Assembly: GCA_963771715.1 (NCBI GenBank)
Contig: CAVYUQ010000011.1
Location: 1 to 64,000 of the forward strand
DNA from: JACVRW01 sp963771715
GTDB taxonomy: Bacteria > Actinomycetota > Thermoleophilia > Solirubrobacterales > Thermoleophilaceae
Reading direction: 5' to 3'
Length of the DNA stretch: 64,000 nucleotides
In this document: piece by piece, positions 1 to 8,365 of the stretch
Layout: every line of letters starts with the position of its first letter
Position numbering within the stretch: position 1 is the first letter of the stretch
Notes under the pieces: model-generated
Seen by the model: the letters and a program-made list of their open reading frames with translations, nothing else
Databases searched by the model: none
Told to the model about the DNA's origin: nothing
Translations under genes and position numbers: made by a program

Positions 1-179
1 TCGCCCAGCTGCTTGACCTGCATCTCGCCGCGCTCCCACAGCACCAATAGCGCCAGGTACTGCGGGTACGTCAGCTCCGGTGTCGCGCAGCACCCGTCGG
101 TAGATGCCGCCGAACGCGCGCGAGGCGGCGTGCAGGGCGAAGCAGAGCTGGGAGGTCGAGCCGGAGCGGATCGTCCGCC
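1..179 (-). CDS. ohrR: OhrR-like MarR-family regulator, partial
   Basis: This is the N-terminal part of a MarR-family repressor; the rest lies beyond the left edge. The reverse strand reads a stretch ending in LTYPQYLALLVLWERGEM, the typical helix 2 region of OhrR, preceded by FALHAASRAFGGIYRRVL. One frameshift separates the two parts and no clean start codon is visible, so the start near 179 is approximate. OhrR proteins sense organic hydroperoxides through an N-terminal cysteine and repress ohr. The divergent ohr gene at 355 and the palindrome at 264-278 support this identity. Confidence 0.65.
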
Positions 180-263
180 GTGACGCCCTGGCGGCTCTGC
201 GCGGGAAGCGGGGTCGGGCTTGAGATGACATTATGCCATATCCAGCGTTACCTCTTAGTTGTG

Positions 264-278
264 CACAATTTAATTGTG
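264..278. promoter_or_regulatory. OhrR operator palindrome
   Basis: CACAATT-T-AATTGTG is a perfect inverted repeat with 7-base arms around one central base. It sits between divergent ohrR and ohr and is strikingly AT-rich in a very GC-rich stretch. Known OhrR operators have the form of an ACAATT/AATTGT dyad, which this matches. It probably controls both genes. Confidence 0.75.
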
Positions 279-354
279 TGCTCTACTTGGGGCCACTGCC
301 CGGACCCCCGGCCGGATCCTCCGGCCTACCGGGACTCGAAAGGGATTGATCTCC

Positions 355-785
355 ATGGACGCGCTCTACACCGCCGACGCCACGCCACCGGCGGCCGCGA
401 GGGCCGCGCCACAGCTCGGACGGCCGGCTCGAGTCGCTCGCTGCCCGCCGCCCCGGCGGCAAGGCCGGCACCAACCCGGAGCAACTGTTCGCCGCCGGCT
501 GGGCGGCGTGCTTCTCGAGCGCGCTCGGCCTCGTCGGCCCGCAAGCGAAGGTGGACACCAAGCGACCACCATCACCGCCGAGGTCGGCATGGCAGGGACG
601 AGCCGACGGCGGCTTCGGCCTCAAGGTCACGCCTGCGGGTCGAGCTGCCGGGCACCTGCAGAAAGAGATCGGCCGAAGCTGGTCGAGAAGGCGCCAGCAG
701 GTGTGCCCGTACTCGAAGGCGTACGGCCGCGCGCGCGCGCGCGCGCGCGCGGGCAATGTCGAGGTCGAGCTGGATCTCCGAATAG
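355..785 (+). CDS. ohr: Organic hydroperoxide resistance protein (Ohr/OsmC family)
   Basis: Ohr is a thiol peroxidase that reduces organic hydroperoxides using two cysteines. Joined across frames, the protein has the start MDALYTA, then NPEQLFAAGWAACFSSAL carrying the first catalytic Cys, then VCPYSKA carrying the second, then GNVEVELDL. At least three one-base shifts break it, and the stop at 783-785 is in a shifted frame. The length of about 140 residues fits the family. Just after the second catalytic Cys motif an in-frame (CG)12 run adds about eight Arg/Ala residues where relatives have a short TR. Family identity is secure; the exact sequence is not. Confidence 0.75.
728..751 (+). repeat. 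(CG)12 dinucleotide run inside ohr
   Basis: Twelve CG units in a row lie inside the ohr coding region and keep the frame, coding Arg-Ala repeats between VCPYSKA and GNVEVELDL. It may be a true expansion or a sequencing artefact; other errors in this gene favour caution. Confidence 0.85.
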
Positions 786-822
786 GCCGCATAAGCCGAA
801 CAATCCGCATGGCCCGCGCGGG

Positions 823-1463
823 TTACTCCGTCGCCACCCGCACTCCGAGACCGATCAGCGACGGCCCCCAGCAGGGTGCTCCTGAGCCCGCCGCACCCGG
901 CGGGAACGGAGGAGATGGCGAGGTGGTGGTGGATGCCCCAGGCGGTCAGGCCGAGCCCGGCGAACGAGAACAGCACGGCGATCGCCGCCAGGCCCAGGGC
1001 GATCGGCACCGCCTGGGCCGCGCGGTCGGCGGGGACGAACTCGGGCAGGGCCGCCACGAAGAACAGCGTCGCCTTCGGGTTGGTCAGATTGGTCAGCAGC
1101 CCTTCGGCGAAGGGATTGCCGCCGCGCGGCGCCGCGGAACGCTCCCCAGCGGGATCGGGGACGGCGGCGCCGGGCGACCGCCAGGCCGACCAGGAGCGAG
1201 CGCCCGCCGAGGACGACCAGCACCAGGGCGCCCGCCAGCTTGACCGCCTCGAAGGCCGCGTCACTGCGCAGCAGCAGTTCGGCCAAGCCGAAGGCGACCG
1301 CGGTCGCGTGCACGAACAGCCCGGCCGCGCAGCCTAGCGCGGTCCGCAGCCCGGCCGCACGCCCGCCCCGCAGCGCGCTGCGGATCACCACGGCGGGTGC
1401 GTCCAGGCCGGGCGTGATCGTGATCAGCAGACACAGCCCGAGGAACGACGCGAATCCGGTCAT
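823..1463 (-). CDS. LysE/RhtB-family amino acid exporter
   Basis: A membrane exporter of the LysE/RhtB type, which typically moves amino acids or their derivatives out of the cell. It starts with MTGFASFLGLCLLITITPGL, where the TPG motif in the first membrane helix is the family hallmark. NLTNPKATLFF, the conserved central motif, follows in another frame. The end LIGLGVRVATE and its stop TAA at 823 are read after a further shift. About 213 residues fits the family. It lies downstream of the lipase gene on the same strand. The substrate cannot be told from sequence. Confidence 0.75.
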
Positions 1464-1507
1464 GCAAGCGATTGTCGTACAACGGAGGGCCCAATTCGAC
1501 CCCCGCG

Positions 1508-2369
1508 TCAGTCGAACCGAGGCGCAGGTCGTCGGCGTTCGCGTGCGCCGGGTCGAGGGCGTTGGCCACCTCGTGGTAGGCGATCCGGTCGAAGAGCCCG
1601 ATGGCCACGTGCTCCGAGAGGTCGGACGCGCACAGGTCCTGGAGCACGACGTTCGGACGTCCGGCCCGTTCAGGAACTGGGAGCGGTACGGCGTGACCAC
1701 CTCGTCGTAGCTGGTGGCGATGACGGTGTAGCGCACGCCGGGCACGGTGTCGCCGCCCGCGTTGAGCTTGGTGAGGAAGGCGGAGCCGGCGATCTGGTCG
1801 GCGAGGCCGGGGGTGTGCGGCGCTGATCAGGTCCTCGGCGCCCGGGAAGTACGGCAGCAGCTTGGTGAGCCCGTTCAGCGTGGTGCCGTGGTTGTCGGGT
1901 GCGAGGCCGACCAGCGCGTTCACCTTGTCCGCGCCGCCGAGGAACTTGAGGTAGTAGCGCGGCATCATGCCGCCCTGGGAGTGGCCGACGAGGTCGGCCT
2001 CGGACGCGCCGGTCGCGGCGAGCACCTTGTCGACGTACGCGTCGAGCTGCTCGGCCGACTTGTCGATGGGGCCGAGGCCGTGGAAGAAGGGCACGCCGGG
2101 GAGCTGGCCGTAGTCGAGGGAGAAGACGCAGTAGCCGCGCTTGACCAGGTACGGGGCGAGGGCGAGCCAGTTGTCGACGGAGTTCCCGAAGGTTCCGTGG
2201 ACGAGGACGACGGGGCGGGGGTGGGCGGCGGAGGGCTTGCAGGAGTAGTTGTTCCAGCCGCTGCTGGGGGCGGCGGCCGGCGGTGCGGCGGTGGCGGCGG
2301 GGGCGGGGGCGAGCGGCGGCCAGCAGCAGGGCGGACAGCGGTCTGAGCGGCACGTTTCCAGGGCAGCAT
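1508..2369 (-). CDS. Secreted triacylglycerol lipase / alpha-beta hydrolase
   Basis: A secreted esterase-lipase of the Lipase_2 type common in Streptomyces. It starts at 2369 with a basic N-terminus followed by an Ala-rich signal region broken by frameshifts. The core is read as HPRPVVLVHGTFGNSVDNW (oxyanion region), then the nucleophile elbow GHSQGG with its serine, then GLAPDNHGTTL. The C-terminal part has NVVLQDLCASDLSEHVAI and a late catalytic His in AYHEVANALDPAHA. At least three shifts occur, and the stop at 1508 is a best guess. A CRP-like palindrome lies 55 bases upstream. Confidence 0.8.
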
Positions 2370-2423
2370 CGTGTGATCTCCTTGCGGCTCGAAGGGAGTG
2401 CGATGGAGCGTGCGCATTCGTCC

Positions 2424-2439
2424 TGTGATCCGGATCACA
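2424..2439. promoter_or_regulatory. CRP/FNR-type palindrome upstream of lipase
   Basis: TGTGATCCGGATCACA is a perfect 16-base palindrome that matches the classic CRP pattern TGTGA-N6-TCACA. It lies 55 bases upstream of the lipase start. Streptomyces has a Crp protein that recognises a closely similar GTGA-N6-TCAC site, so cAMP-linked control of the lipase is plausible. Regulation is inferred only from the motif and its position. Confidence 0.6.
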
Positions 2440-2516
2440 AGGGGGCGGTGCTGCCTGGTCAAATTACGCGTGAGTAGCGAAAGAGTGGGAAGTTACGCGT
2501 CGGTAAAAACATCACG

Positions 2517-3584
2517 TCAGATCGTACGGACGTCCACGGAATCCGGTCCGCCAGGCGTTACGCGGCGAGCGAGCCCGGAACCGACCGCCCGCGGCCCGAA
2601 CTTCGCCCGCGCCCGGTCCGCCACCGCCTCGAGCCGGCGGGCCTTCTCGTCCGCGGGGTCGAAAGTGAGCTGCCGGGCGGCCTGTTCGGCGGGGGTCAGC
2701 CCCTCGGCGCGCAGGCGACAGGCGCGCACCCGGGCCCGCTGCAGGCCGAGCGCGTCATGCAGCGCGTACGCCGCGGCGGTCAGCGCCGCGGAGTGGGCGG
2801 TCGGTTCGGCCAGGGTGCGGGTGCGGGTGGTCGTGGAGCGGTCGGCGTAGCGCACGGTGAGCGTCAGGGACCGGCACACCTGGCCCTCGCCGCGCAGCCG
2901 GGCGCCCAGCTCCTCGGCGAGCGAGAGCAGCGCCCGGCGGTGCCGGTACCGGGTCCAGCTCGTCGCGGTCGAAGCGGTCGTTCGGCGGCGAGCGAGCGCG
3001 GGCGGCGGCGTTCGGGACGACCGGGCGTCGCGGTCGATGCCGCGGGCCCGCTCGTGCACCTCGCGCGCCGGCCGGCGCGCCGAGGATCCGCTGGAGCGCG
3101 GCGAGCGGCGCGGCGGCGACCCGGCCGACGGTGTCGAGGCCGTAGTCGCACAGGGTGCGGGCGGTCGCCGGGCCGACGCCGTCCAGCGCGGCGACCGGCT
3201 TGTCCGGCGAGGAATCCCGACGGCCTCGGGGTCCTCGGGCACGCACCAGGTCGCCCCGGGCCCGGCCTCCCGGGCCGCCATCCGGGCCAGCATGCGGGTT
3301 CGGCCCGACCCCGATCGCGCAGTCCACGCCGTACAGGGCGAGCGCCCGCACCCGGATCAGCGCGGCGAGTCGGCCGGCGTCCCGGCCGAAGTACCGCTGC
3401 GCGCCCCGGACATCGACGAGCGCGGCGTCCGGCGGCAGCGCCTGCACGACCGGGCGTGAACTCCGCCGAGCAGCCCGAGCAGCCCGCAGGCGTCACGTCG
3501 GGCGTCGTCGGCCCCGAAGCGCACGTACAGCCGCGGCGCCGGGGCAGCCGCGGCACATCGACGGCCGTCCCGGCGGACGGTCAT
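2517..3584 (-). CDS. ImuB-like Y-family DNA polymerase
   Basis: A Y-family polymerase-like protein encoded directly downstream of dnaE2. The start at 3584 gives MTVRRDGRR, then APRLYVRFGADDA, then VQALPPDAALVDVRG leading into AQRYFGRDAGRLAAL. A helix-hairpin-helix follows (PVAALDGVGPATARTLCDYG), and the C-terminal DNA-binding part ends DSVDVRTI. The usual catalytic motifs are altered: LYVRF stands where active enzymes have a VD-type Asp motif, and LVDVRG where they have DE. This points to an ImuB-like, catalytically silent partner in a DnaE2 mutasome. An upstream in-frame ATG at 3689 could be the true start. Three or more frameshifts are present. Confidence 0.7.
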
Positions 3585-3667
3585 CCCGCGCTCCCCGGAC
3601 TCTGGTGCCACAACTTCCGTGCCGGTGGCGGGCCGTTCGCCCGGCGGCCGCAGATCCGCCCAGGGGT

Positions 3668-5680
3668 TCAGCTCGTAGCCCGTGGACATGCGGATCGGCG
3701 CCCGGCTCGCGGCCGGCTCGGTCGGCGCGTCGTCGCGGCCGCCTCCGGTCGCTCGCGGGTGCCGGCCAGCCGGGCGCGCGACCGCGTCGAGGCCGCCCGT
3801 CGCGCCGCAGCTCCACCAGCTCCGCGAGGTTCCAGGCGGCCGCGCCGACCACGCTGAGGCTGCGCGGGCCGCGCCGCTGCACCACCCCGCGTACCAGCAG
3901 CAGCCAGGAGTGGAAGACGGTGTGGGCGCACGCGGCGTGGCTGTCGTCGAAGAAGGCGCAGGTCGACCAGGCCCGTGCCGTCGTCCAGGGTGGTGAAGAT
4001 GACCCGCTTGCCGGACCGGATCGGCGGGGTCTGGGTGGCCGCCTTGGCGCCCGCGACCAGCACCGTCTGCCCGTGCCGGGCCGCGCGCAGCCGCCGCGCC
4101 GGGACCACTCCCAGCTCGTCCAGGAAGGCGTGGTGGTCACCCATCAGATGGCGGGAGGCGTCCATGCCGAGGACGCCCAGCTCGGCGCTGAGCCGTTCCG
4201 CGTCGGTCGAGGTCGGGCAGCCCGACCGGAGGCGGTCTTCCGGCCGCCGTCCAGCGGGAGCTGGCCGCCGTACGCCCGCCGCCCGCTGCGCCGCCGGTGC
4301 AGTTCGGTCAGGTGCAGCAGCAGGTCGCGGCGGTTGGCGCCGAACGCGTCCAACGCGCCCACCTGGGCGAGCCGTTCGGCGACCGGGCGGCCGGGCCGCG
4401 CCCGCTCCCAGAAGTCCAGCAGCGAGGCGTAGGGCTGCCCGGCCTCGATCCGCGCCGCCTCGGCCTCGCTGATGCCGTGGACGTCGGCGAGCGCGAGCCG
4501 CAGCCCCCAGACATCCCCCGCATCGGACACCAGTTCGATACGGTGGGCGGCCGCCGACCGGTTCACATCCAGCGGCAGCACCGGCACTCCCCGCCGCCGC
4601 GCGTCCGCCAGCAGCAGCCGCTTCGGGTACATCCCCGGGTCGTGGGTGAGCAGCCCGGCGTAGAAGGCCGCCGGATGGTGCGCCTTCAGCCACGCCGACT
4701 GGTAGGTCGGCACGGCGAAGGCCACCGCGTGCGCCTTGCAGAAGCCGTACGACCCGAAGGCCTCGACGATCTCCCAGGTCCGGGCGATCACTTCCGGCGT
4801 GTAGCCCCTCGCCGCCGCCTGCTGCGCGAACCAGACCTTGATCCGCCCCTGCGACTCGGGGTCGGACAGCCCGCGCCGCACCCGGTCCGCCTCGTCCCGC
4901 CCGCAGCCGGTCATGATGTCCACGATCTCGATGATCTGCTCGTGGAAGACGACCACCCCGTACGTCTCCCTCAGCGGCCTCCTCCAGGTCCGGGTGCGGA
5001 AAGCGGACCGGCGCCCGCCCGTGCCGGGCCTCGATGAACGGCCGCACCATGTCGGCGGCGACCGGGCCCGGCCGGAACAGCGAGATGTCGACGACCAGGT
5101 CGTGGAAGGTGGCCGGCTGGAGCCGCCCGACCAGGTCGCGCTGGCCCGGCGACTCGATCTGGAAGCAGCCCAGCGTCTCGGCCGGACGGATCAGCTCGTA
5201 CGTCGGCCGGGTCGCCCGGCGGCACCTGCGCCGGGTCGTCCAGGTCGAGCTCCTGCCCCGTCGCCCGCCGCATCTCCGCGACCGCGTGCGCCATCGCGGA
5301 CTGCATCCGCACGCCCAGGACGTCCAGCTTGAGCAGCCCGAGCTCCTCCACGTCGTCCTTGTCGAACTGCGACATGGGGAAGCCCTCGCCGCTGGTGGGC
5401 ACCACCGGCGTACGGGCGAGCAGCGAGGCGTCGGAGAGCAGCACCCCGCACGGGTGCATGGCGATCCCGCGCGGCAGCGCGTCCAGCGACTCGACGAGCT
5501 CCCACAGCCGCCCGTACCACTCCCCGCGCACGTCCCGCAGTTCGGGCAGCTCCTCCAGCGCGGCGCGGGCGTCGCGGGCCCGGATGTGCGGGAAGGACTT
5601 GGCCAGCCGGTCGACGACGGCCGGGTCCATGGACAGGGCGGCGCCGACGTCGCGGACGGCGTGCCGCCACCAGGGAGCTG
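3668..5680 (-). CDS. dnaE2: Error-prone DNA polymerase III alpha subunit DnaE2, N-terminus missing
   Basis: The C-terminal 60 percent or so of DnaE2, a translesion replicase used in damage-induced mutagenesis. The first recognisable part is AVRDVGAALSMDP at the join near 5,680. MHPCGVLLSD, PMSQFDKDDVEELGLLKLD and GSYGFCKAHAVAFA are DnaE palm and fingers motifs. The C-terminal OB region is read as VIFTTLDDGTGLVDLAFF. Full DnaE2 is about 1,150 residues; only about 670 are here, because the gene breaks off where the sequence switches to an unrelated DUF2339 gene. Frameshifts lie near 5,200, 4,970 and 4,200. The adjacent ImuB-like gene supports a mutasome pair. Confidence 0.85.
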   Translation of the reverse strand, partial: QLPGGGTPSATSAPPCPWTRPSSTGWPSPSRTSGPATPAPRWRSCPNCGTCAGSGTGGCGSSSSRWTRCRAGSPCTRAGCCSPTPRCSPVRRWCPPAARASPCRSSTRTTWRSSGCSSWTSWACGCSPRWRTRSRRCGGRRGRSSTWTTRRRCRRATRPTYELIRPAETLGCFQIESPGQRDLVGRLQPATFHDLVVDISLFRPGPVAADMVRPFIEARHGRAPVRFPHPDLEEAAEGDVRGGRLPRADHRDRGHHDRLRAGRGGPGAARAVRPRVAGADQGLVRAAGGGEGLHAGSDRPDLGDRRGLRVVRLLQGARGGLRRADLPVGVAEGAPSGGLLRRAAHPRPGDVPEAAAAGGRAAAGSAGAAAGCEPVGGRPPYRTGVRCGGCLGAAARARRRPRHQRGRGGADRGRAALRLAAGLLGAGAARPPGRRTARPGGRVGRVRRQPPRPAAAPDRTAPAAQRAAGVRRPAPAGRRPEDRLRSGCPTSTDAERLSAELGVLGMDASRHLMGDHHAFLDELGVVPARRLRAARHGQTVLVAGAKAATQTPPIRSGKRVIFTTLDDGTGLVDLRLLRRQPRRVRPHRLPLLAAAGTRGGAAARPAQPQRGRRGRLEPRGAGGAAARRAASTRSRARLAGTRERPEAAATTRRPSRPRAGRRSACPRATS

Positions 5681-5690
5681 CCGAGGTCGG
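5660..5690. other. Junction between two unrelated genome segments
   Basis: To the left, the minus strand reads DnaE2 starting in the middle of the protein. To the right, the minus strand reads a DUF2339 membrane protein ending in the middle. Both genes are cut at the same point and no transposase, repeat or attachment site is visible. Left-side genes follow a Streptomyces pattern and right-side genes do not. An assembly chimera is the simplest reading. Confidence 0.75.
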
Positions 5691-6918
5691 CGACACCTTC
5701 GACGATCGCGTTGGGCGGCGCCTCGACGACCAGCGTGTGCACGATCGCCAGAGCGAGGAACCCGAACGCCACGAGCAGCAGTCGCTGCGCGTCGGAAAGC
5801 GTCGGCGCGTGACCGCGGTCCACACGCGTCGCCATATAGGCAAGCGCCGCGGCCATCGCCGACCAGACGGCCACCAGCGTGGGCCCGTCGAAGGCGTTGG
5901 CCAGCCCGATGCTGCCGAGCGCGATCCCTCCCCCGGTCAGGAGCGAGCCGATTTCACGGTGGATGCCGAAGCGGATGGCGGCACCGCCGAGCAGGAGATG
6001 GACGGCGGCGAAGCCGAAGATCCAGGCGTTCAGGGCGAGCGCCGAGTCGCCGCCGATCACGGTGCAGCCGGCGCCGACCACGAACACGCTGCTGCAGAGA
6101 AGCAGCAGCCAGGAGGAGACCGGGAGCTTCTCTTCGCTCTGACTGCGCAGCTCGTAGCCGAAGGCCGCCGCGGCGTAGAGAGCCCAGAACCCGACCAGGA
6201 CCGCAAGGACGAGCAGAACGGGCTCGCTGGGACTTGCTTCGCCCTCGAAGGTGATGAAGCCGCTCTCGTAGAGCCAGGAGACCAGCTGGGGCGCCGAGAC
6301 GGCGAAGGCGCCGAGCGCCAGCCAGTTCCAGCGCTGCCAGAGGAGGACGCCGACGCCGGCGGCGAGAGCCAGGGCGACGAAGGCGATCGAGCCGCCCTCA
6401 TCCATCGTGCCGACGAGCATCGGCGCGGCCAGCGCGCCGAGTATCCCGACGCTGCCGACCAGCATCGAGGACCAGCGCACCGCGATCGCCACCCCGATGA
6501 CGCCGATCAGCGCTCCCGCCTCGAGGCCGAGGACGGGCGAGATCAGGTCGTAGGTCTGGGTGGCGACGACGGTGGTCGCGTATAAGCCGGGGATCGCGAC
6601 GGCGACGGCGACGCGGGCGGCCTCAAGGTGCCCCTTCTTTTCATGCAGCCAGACGCCGAGGACGAGCAGCGCCAGGGAGCCGAACGCGGCCATCAGGGTG
6701 CGGACCTCCTCCGTGAACCAGCTGCTGTCCACAGCGCTGCGCATCAGGAAGACGAGGCCGAGGAGGGTCGCGAGACCGCCGATCCAGGCCAATACGCGAC
6801 CGCCGAACACCCGCTCGAACTCGATTCGGGAAAAGGAGAGCGGCTGCGGTGGCGGCGCGTACTCCCTCGATTCCTGCGGATCGCCGTCCGCCCACTCATT
6901 CCTTGGCTCGTCGTTCAT
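5685..6918 (-). CDS. DUF2339 multi-pass membrane protein, C-terminus lost at junction
   Basis: A large integral membrane protein of unknown function. It starts at 6918 with MNDEPRNEWADGDP behind a good ribosome site (GAGGAGG). About 60 polar residues are followed by many hydrophobic helices, beginning VLAWIGGLATLLGLVFLM, in the DUF2339 pattern. About 410 residues remain without a frameshift, and the recognisable protein stops at EGVADLGSSL, where the sequence becomes dnaE2. Family members are normally longer. It is divergent from a TetR gene, with two operators between them, so it is probably the target of that regulator. Confidence 0.75.
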
Positions 6919-6933
6919 CACTGCCTCCTCTGC

Positions 6934-6986
6934 TTGTTGACCATCGGTCAGCAACCGTAACAGTCTTGTCGACCATCGGTCAACAA
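6934..6986. promoter_or_regulatory. Two tandem TetR-type operators
   Basis: Two near-identical 21-base copies lie at 6934-6954 and 6966-6986, each with the core TTGACC-ATC-GGTCAA or a one-base variant. Their starts are 32 bases apart, about three helical turns. They lie between the divergent DUF2339 gene and the TetR gene and close to both starts, as expected for an autoregulatory TetR. Confidence 0.75.
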
Positions 6987-7006
6987 GCGCGGTAAAATCC
7001 TCGGTC

Positions 7007-7616
7007 ATGGGTGCACCCGCCTACCGCCGCCTCGACGTCGACGAGCGCCGTCAGCAGCTGCTCGAGCGGGGCGCCGAGCTGTTCACCAGCCACCCCTACG
7101 AGGAGCTCTCGATGAGCAGGATCGCCCGCGAGGTGGGCATCTCGAAGGCCCTGCTCTACCACTACTTCCCCAGCAAGCAGGCGTATTTCGAGGCGACGCT
7201 GAGCGCCTGGGCCGAGCAGCTGCGGGAGCGCACCGAACCGGACCCCGACCTCTCCCCCGTCGAGCAGCTGATGACCAGCCTCGACGCCTTCCTGGCGCTG
7301 GTCGAGGAGAACGCGGTCGCCTATCGCAACCTGATGCGAGAGCGCGGCCGGCGTCGCCGAGATCCGCGAGCTGATCGAAGAGGTGCGGCGGAAGACGGCG
7401 CAGCGCATCCTCGACGGGCTGTACCCGGACGGGGCGCCGCCGAAGGCGCGCACCGCCGTCAGCGGCTGGCTCTGGTTCATGGACGGCGCCTGCCTCGAAC
7501 TGGATCGAGCACCGGGACATCGAGCGCGAGCGAGCTGCGCGATCTCCTGCTCGGCGTCCTGATGGGCGCGCTGGTCGCCGCCGACGCGGCGCCGGACCTC
7601 GACTCAAGGGAACTAA
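7007..7616 (+). CDS. TetR/AcrR-family transcriptional regulator
   Basis: A one-component repressor. Residues 10-60 form the HTH domain, with RRQQLLERGAELFTSHPYEE followed by SMSRIAREVGISKALLYHYF and PSKQAYF. The ligand domain is then read across two frameshifts: IRELIEEVRRKTAQRILDGL, SGWLWFMDGACLEW, ELRDLLLGVLMGAL. The stop at 7614-7616 is in a shifted frame and approximate. About 200 residues is normal for the family. The adjacent operators at 6934-6986 make it the likely regulator of itself and the DUF2339 gene. The ligand is unknown. Confidence 0.85.
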
Positions 7617-7650
7617 AGCCCGCGGCTGTCACGGCCGATACAGCGCTTTC

Positions 7651-8177
7651 ATGCGCAGGGGATGGAAGACCACGGGACCGGTCGGCGTGCTGGCCCTGCT
7701 CGCCGCACTCGGGACGGCTGCCTCGCGCGGCCTCGGCGAAGGTGCCGCAGGCGACGCTGACGCCCGGCGGGCGCGCGATCGCCCCGGCCTCCGCCCCGCC
7801 CGCCGTGAAGGCGATGATCGAAGCGGCGAACCGGATCCGCCACCGGCCCTACCGCTGGGGCGGCGGCCACCGCAGCTGGAACTCGCGCGGCTACGACTGC
7901 TCGGGCTCGGTCAGCTACGTGATGCACGCCGCCGGCCTGCTCGACTACCCGCTCGACTCCCGGGGCTTCATGCGCTGGGGCGGCGGCGGCGCCGGCAGCT
8001 GGGTGCGGATCTACGCCAACACGGCCACGTCTTCGCGGTGATCGCCGGCCTGCGCTGGGACACCTCATGACCGACGACGGCGACCGCGCGGGCCCCGGCT
8101 GGAGCGAGGAGATGCGCGACCCGGGCGGCTTCCGTCTGCGCCATCCGCTCGGCCTGCTCGGCGCCGAACCGCTCTGA
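7651..8177 (+). CDS. NlpC/P60-family cell-wall hydrolase, secreted
   Basis: A probable secreted peptidoglycan endopeptidase. The start MRRGWKTTGPVGVLALLAAL is a signal peptide. The catalytic domain begins with IEAANRIRHRPYRWGGGHRS and has the nucleophile Cys in RGYDCSGSVSYVMHAAGLL. The catalytic His follows a frameshift in GHVFAVIAGLRWDTS. The end reads FRLRHPLGLLGAEPL with a stop at 8175-8177. The C-terminal part resembles Actinobacteria proteins that combine a minimal NlpC core with a trailing RHP motif. Two or three frameshifts are needed. Confidence 0.8.
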
Positions 8178-8215
8178 GCTACCGCCACGAGGGACAACCG
8201 CCGCCGGGCAAAGAC

Positions 8216-8229
8216 TGTACGGCGGTACA
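8216..8229. promoter_or_regulatory. Inverted repeat upstream of glutamine synthetase
   Basis: TGTAC-GGCG-GTACA is a perfect dyad with 5-base arms, about 140 bases upstream of the glutamine synthetase start. It could be an operator. No regulator gene lies next to it, so the function is open. The rest of 8178-8365 shows nothing recognisable. Confidence 0.35.
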
Positions 8230-8365
8230 AAGGCGCCGGAATCGCCGGGCCATTAGGCTCTTTTGGCTCTTCATAAGGGAGTGAGACCGGTAACCGATCG
8301 CGCCTTTCGACCGGCGCGCCAAGTGAGGATCAGCCAAGCGATGAGCTCGTATCCGCCAGCAGAAC

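Noticed and set aside
3585..3689. A separate small gene starting at ATG 3689 (MSTGYELNPWADLR).
   Set aside because: The frame is open straight into the ImuB-like gene, so it may just be its N-terminus; no independent stop is seen.
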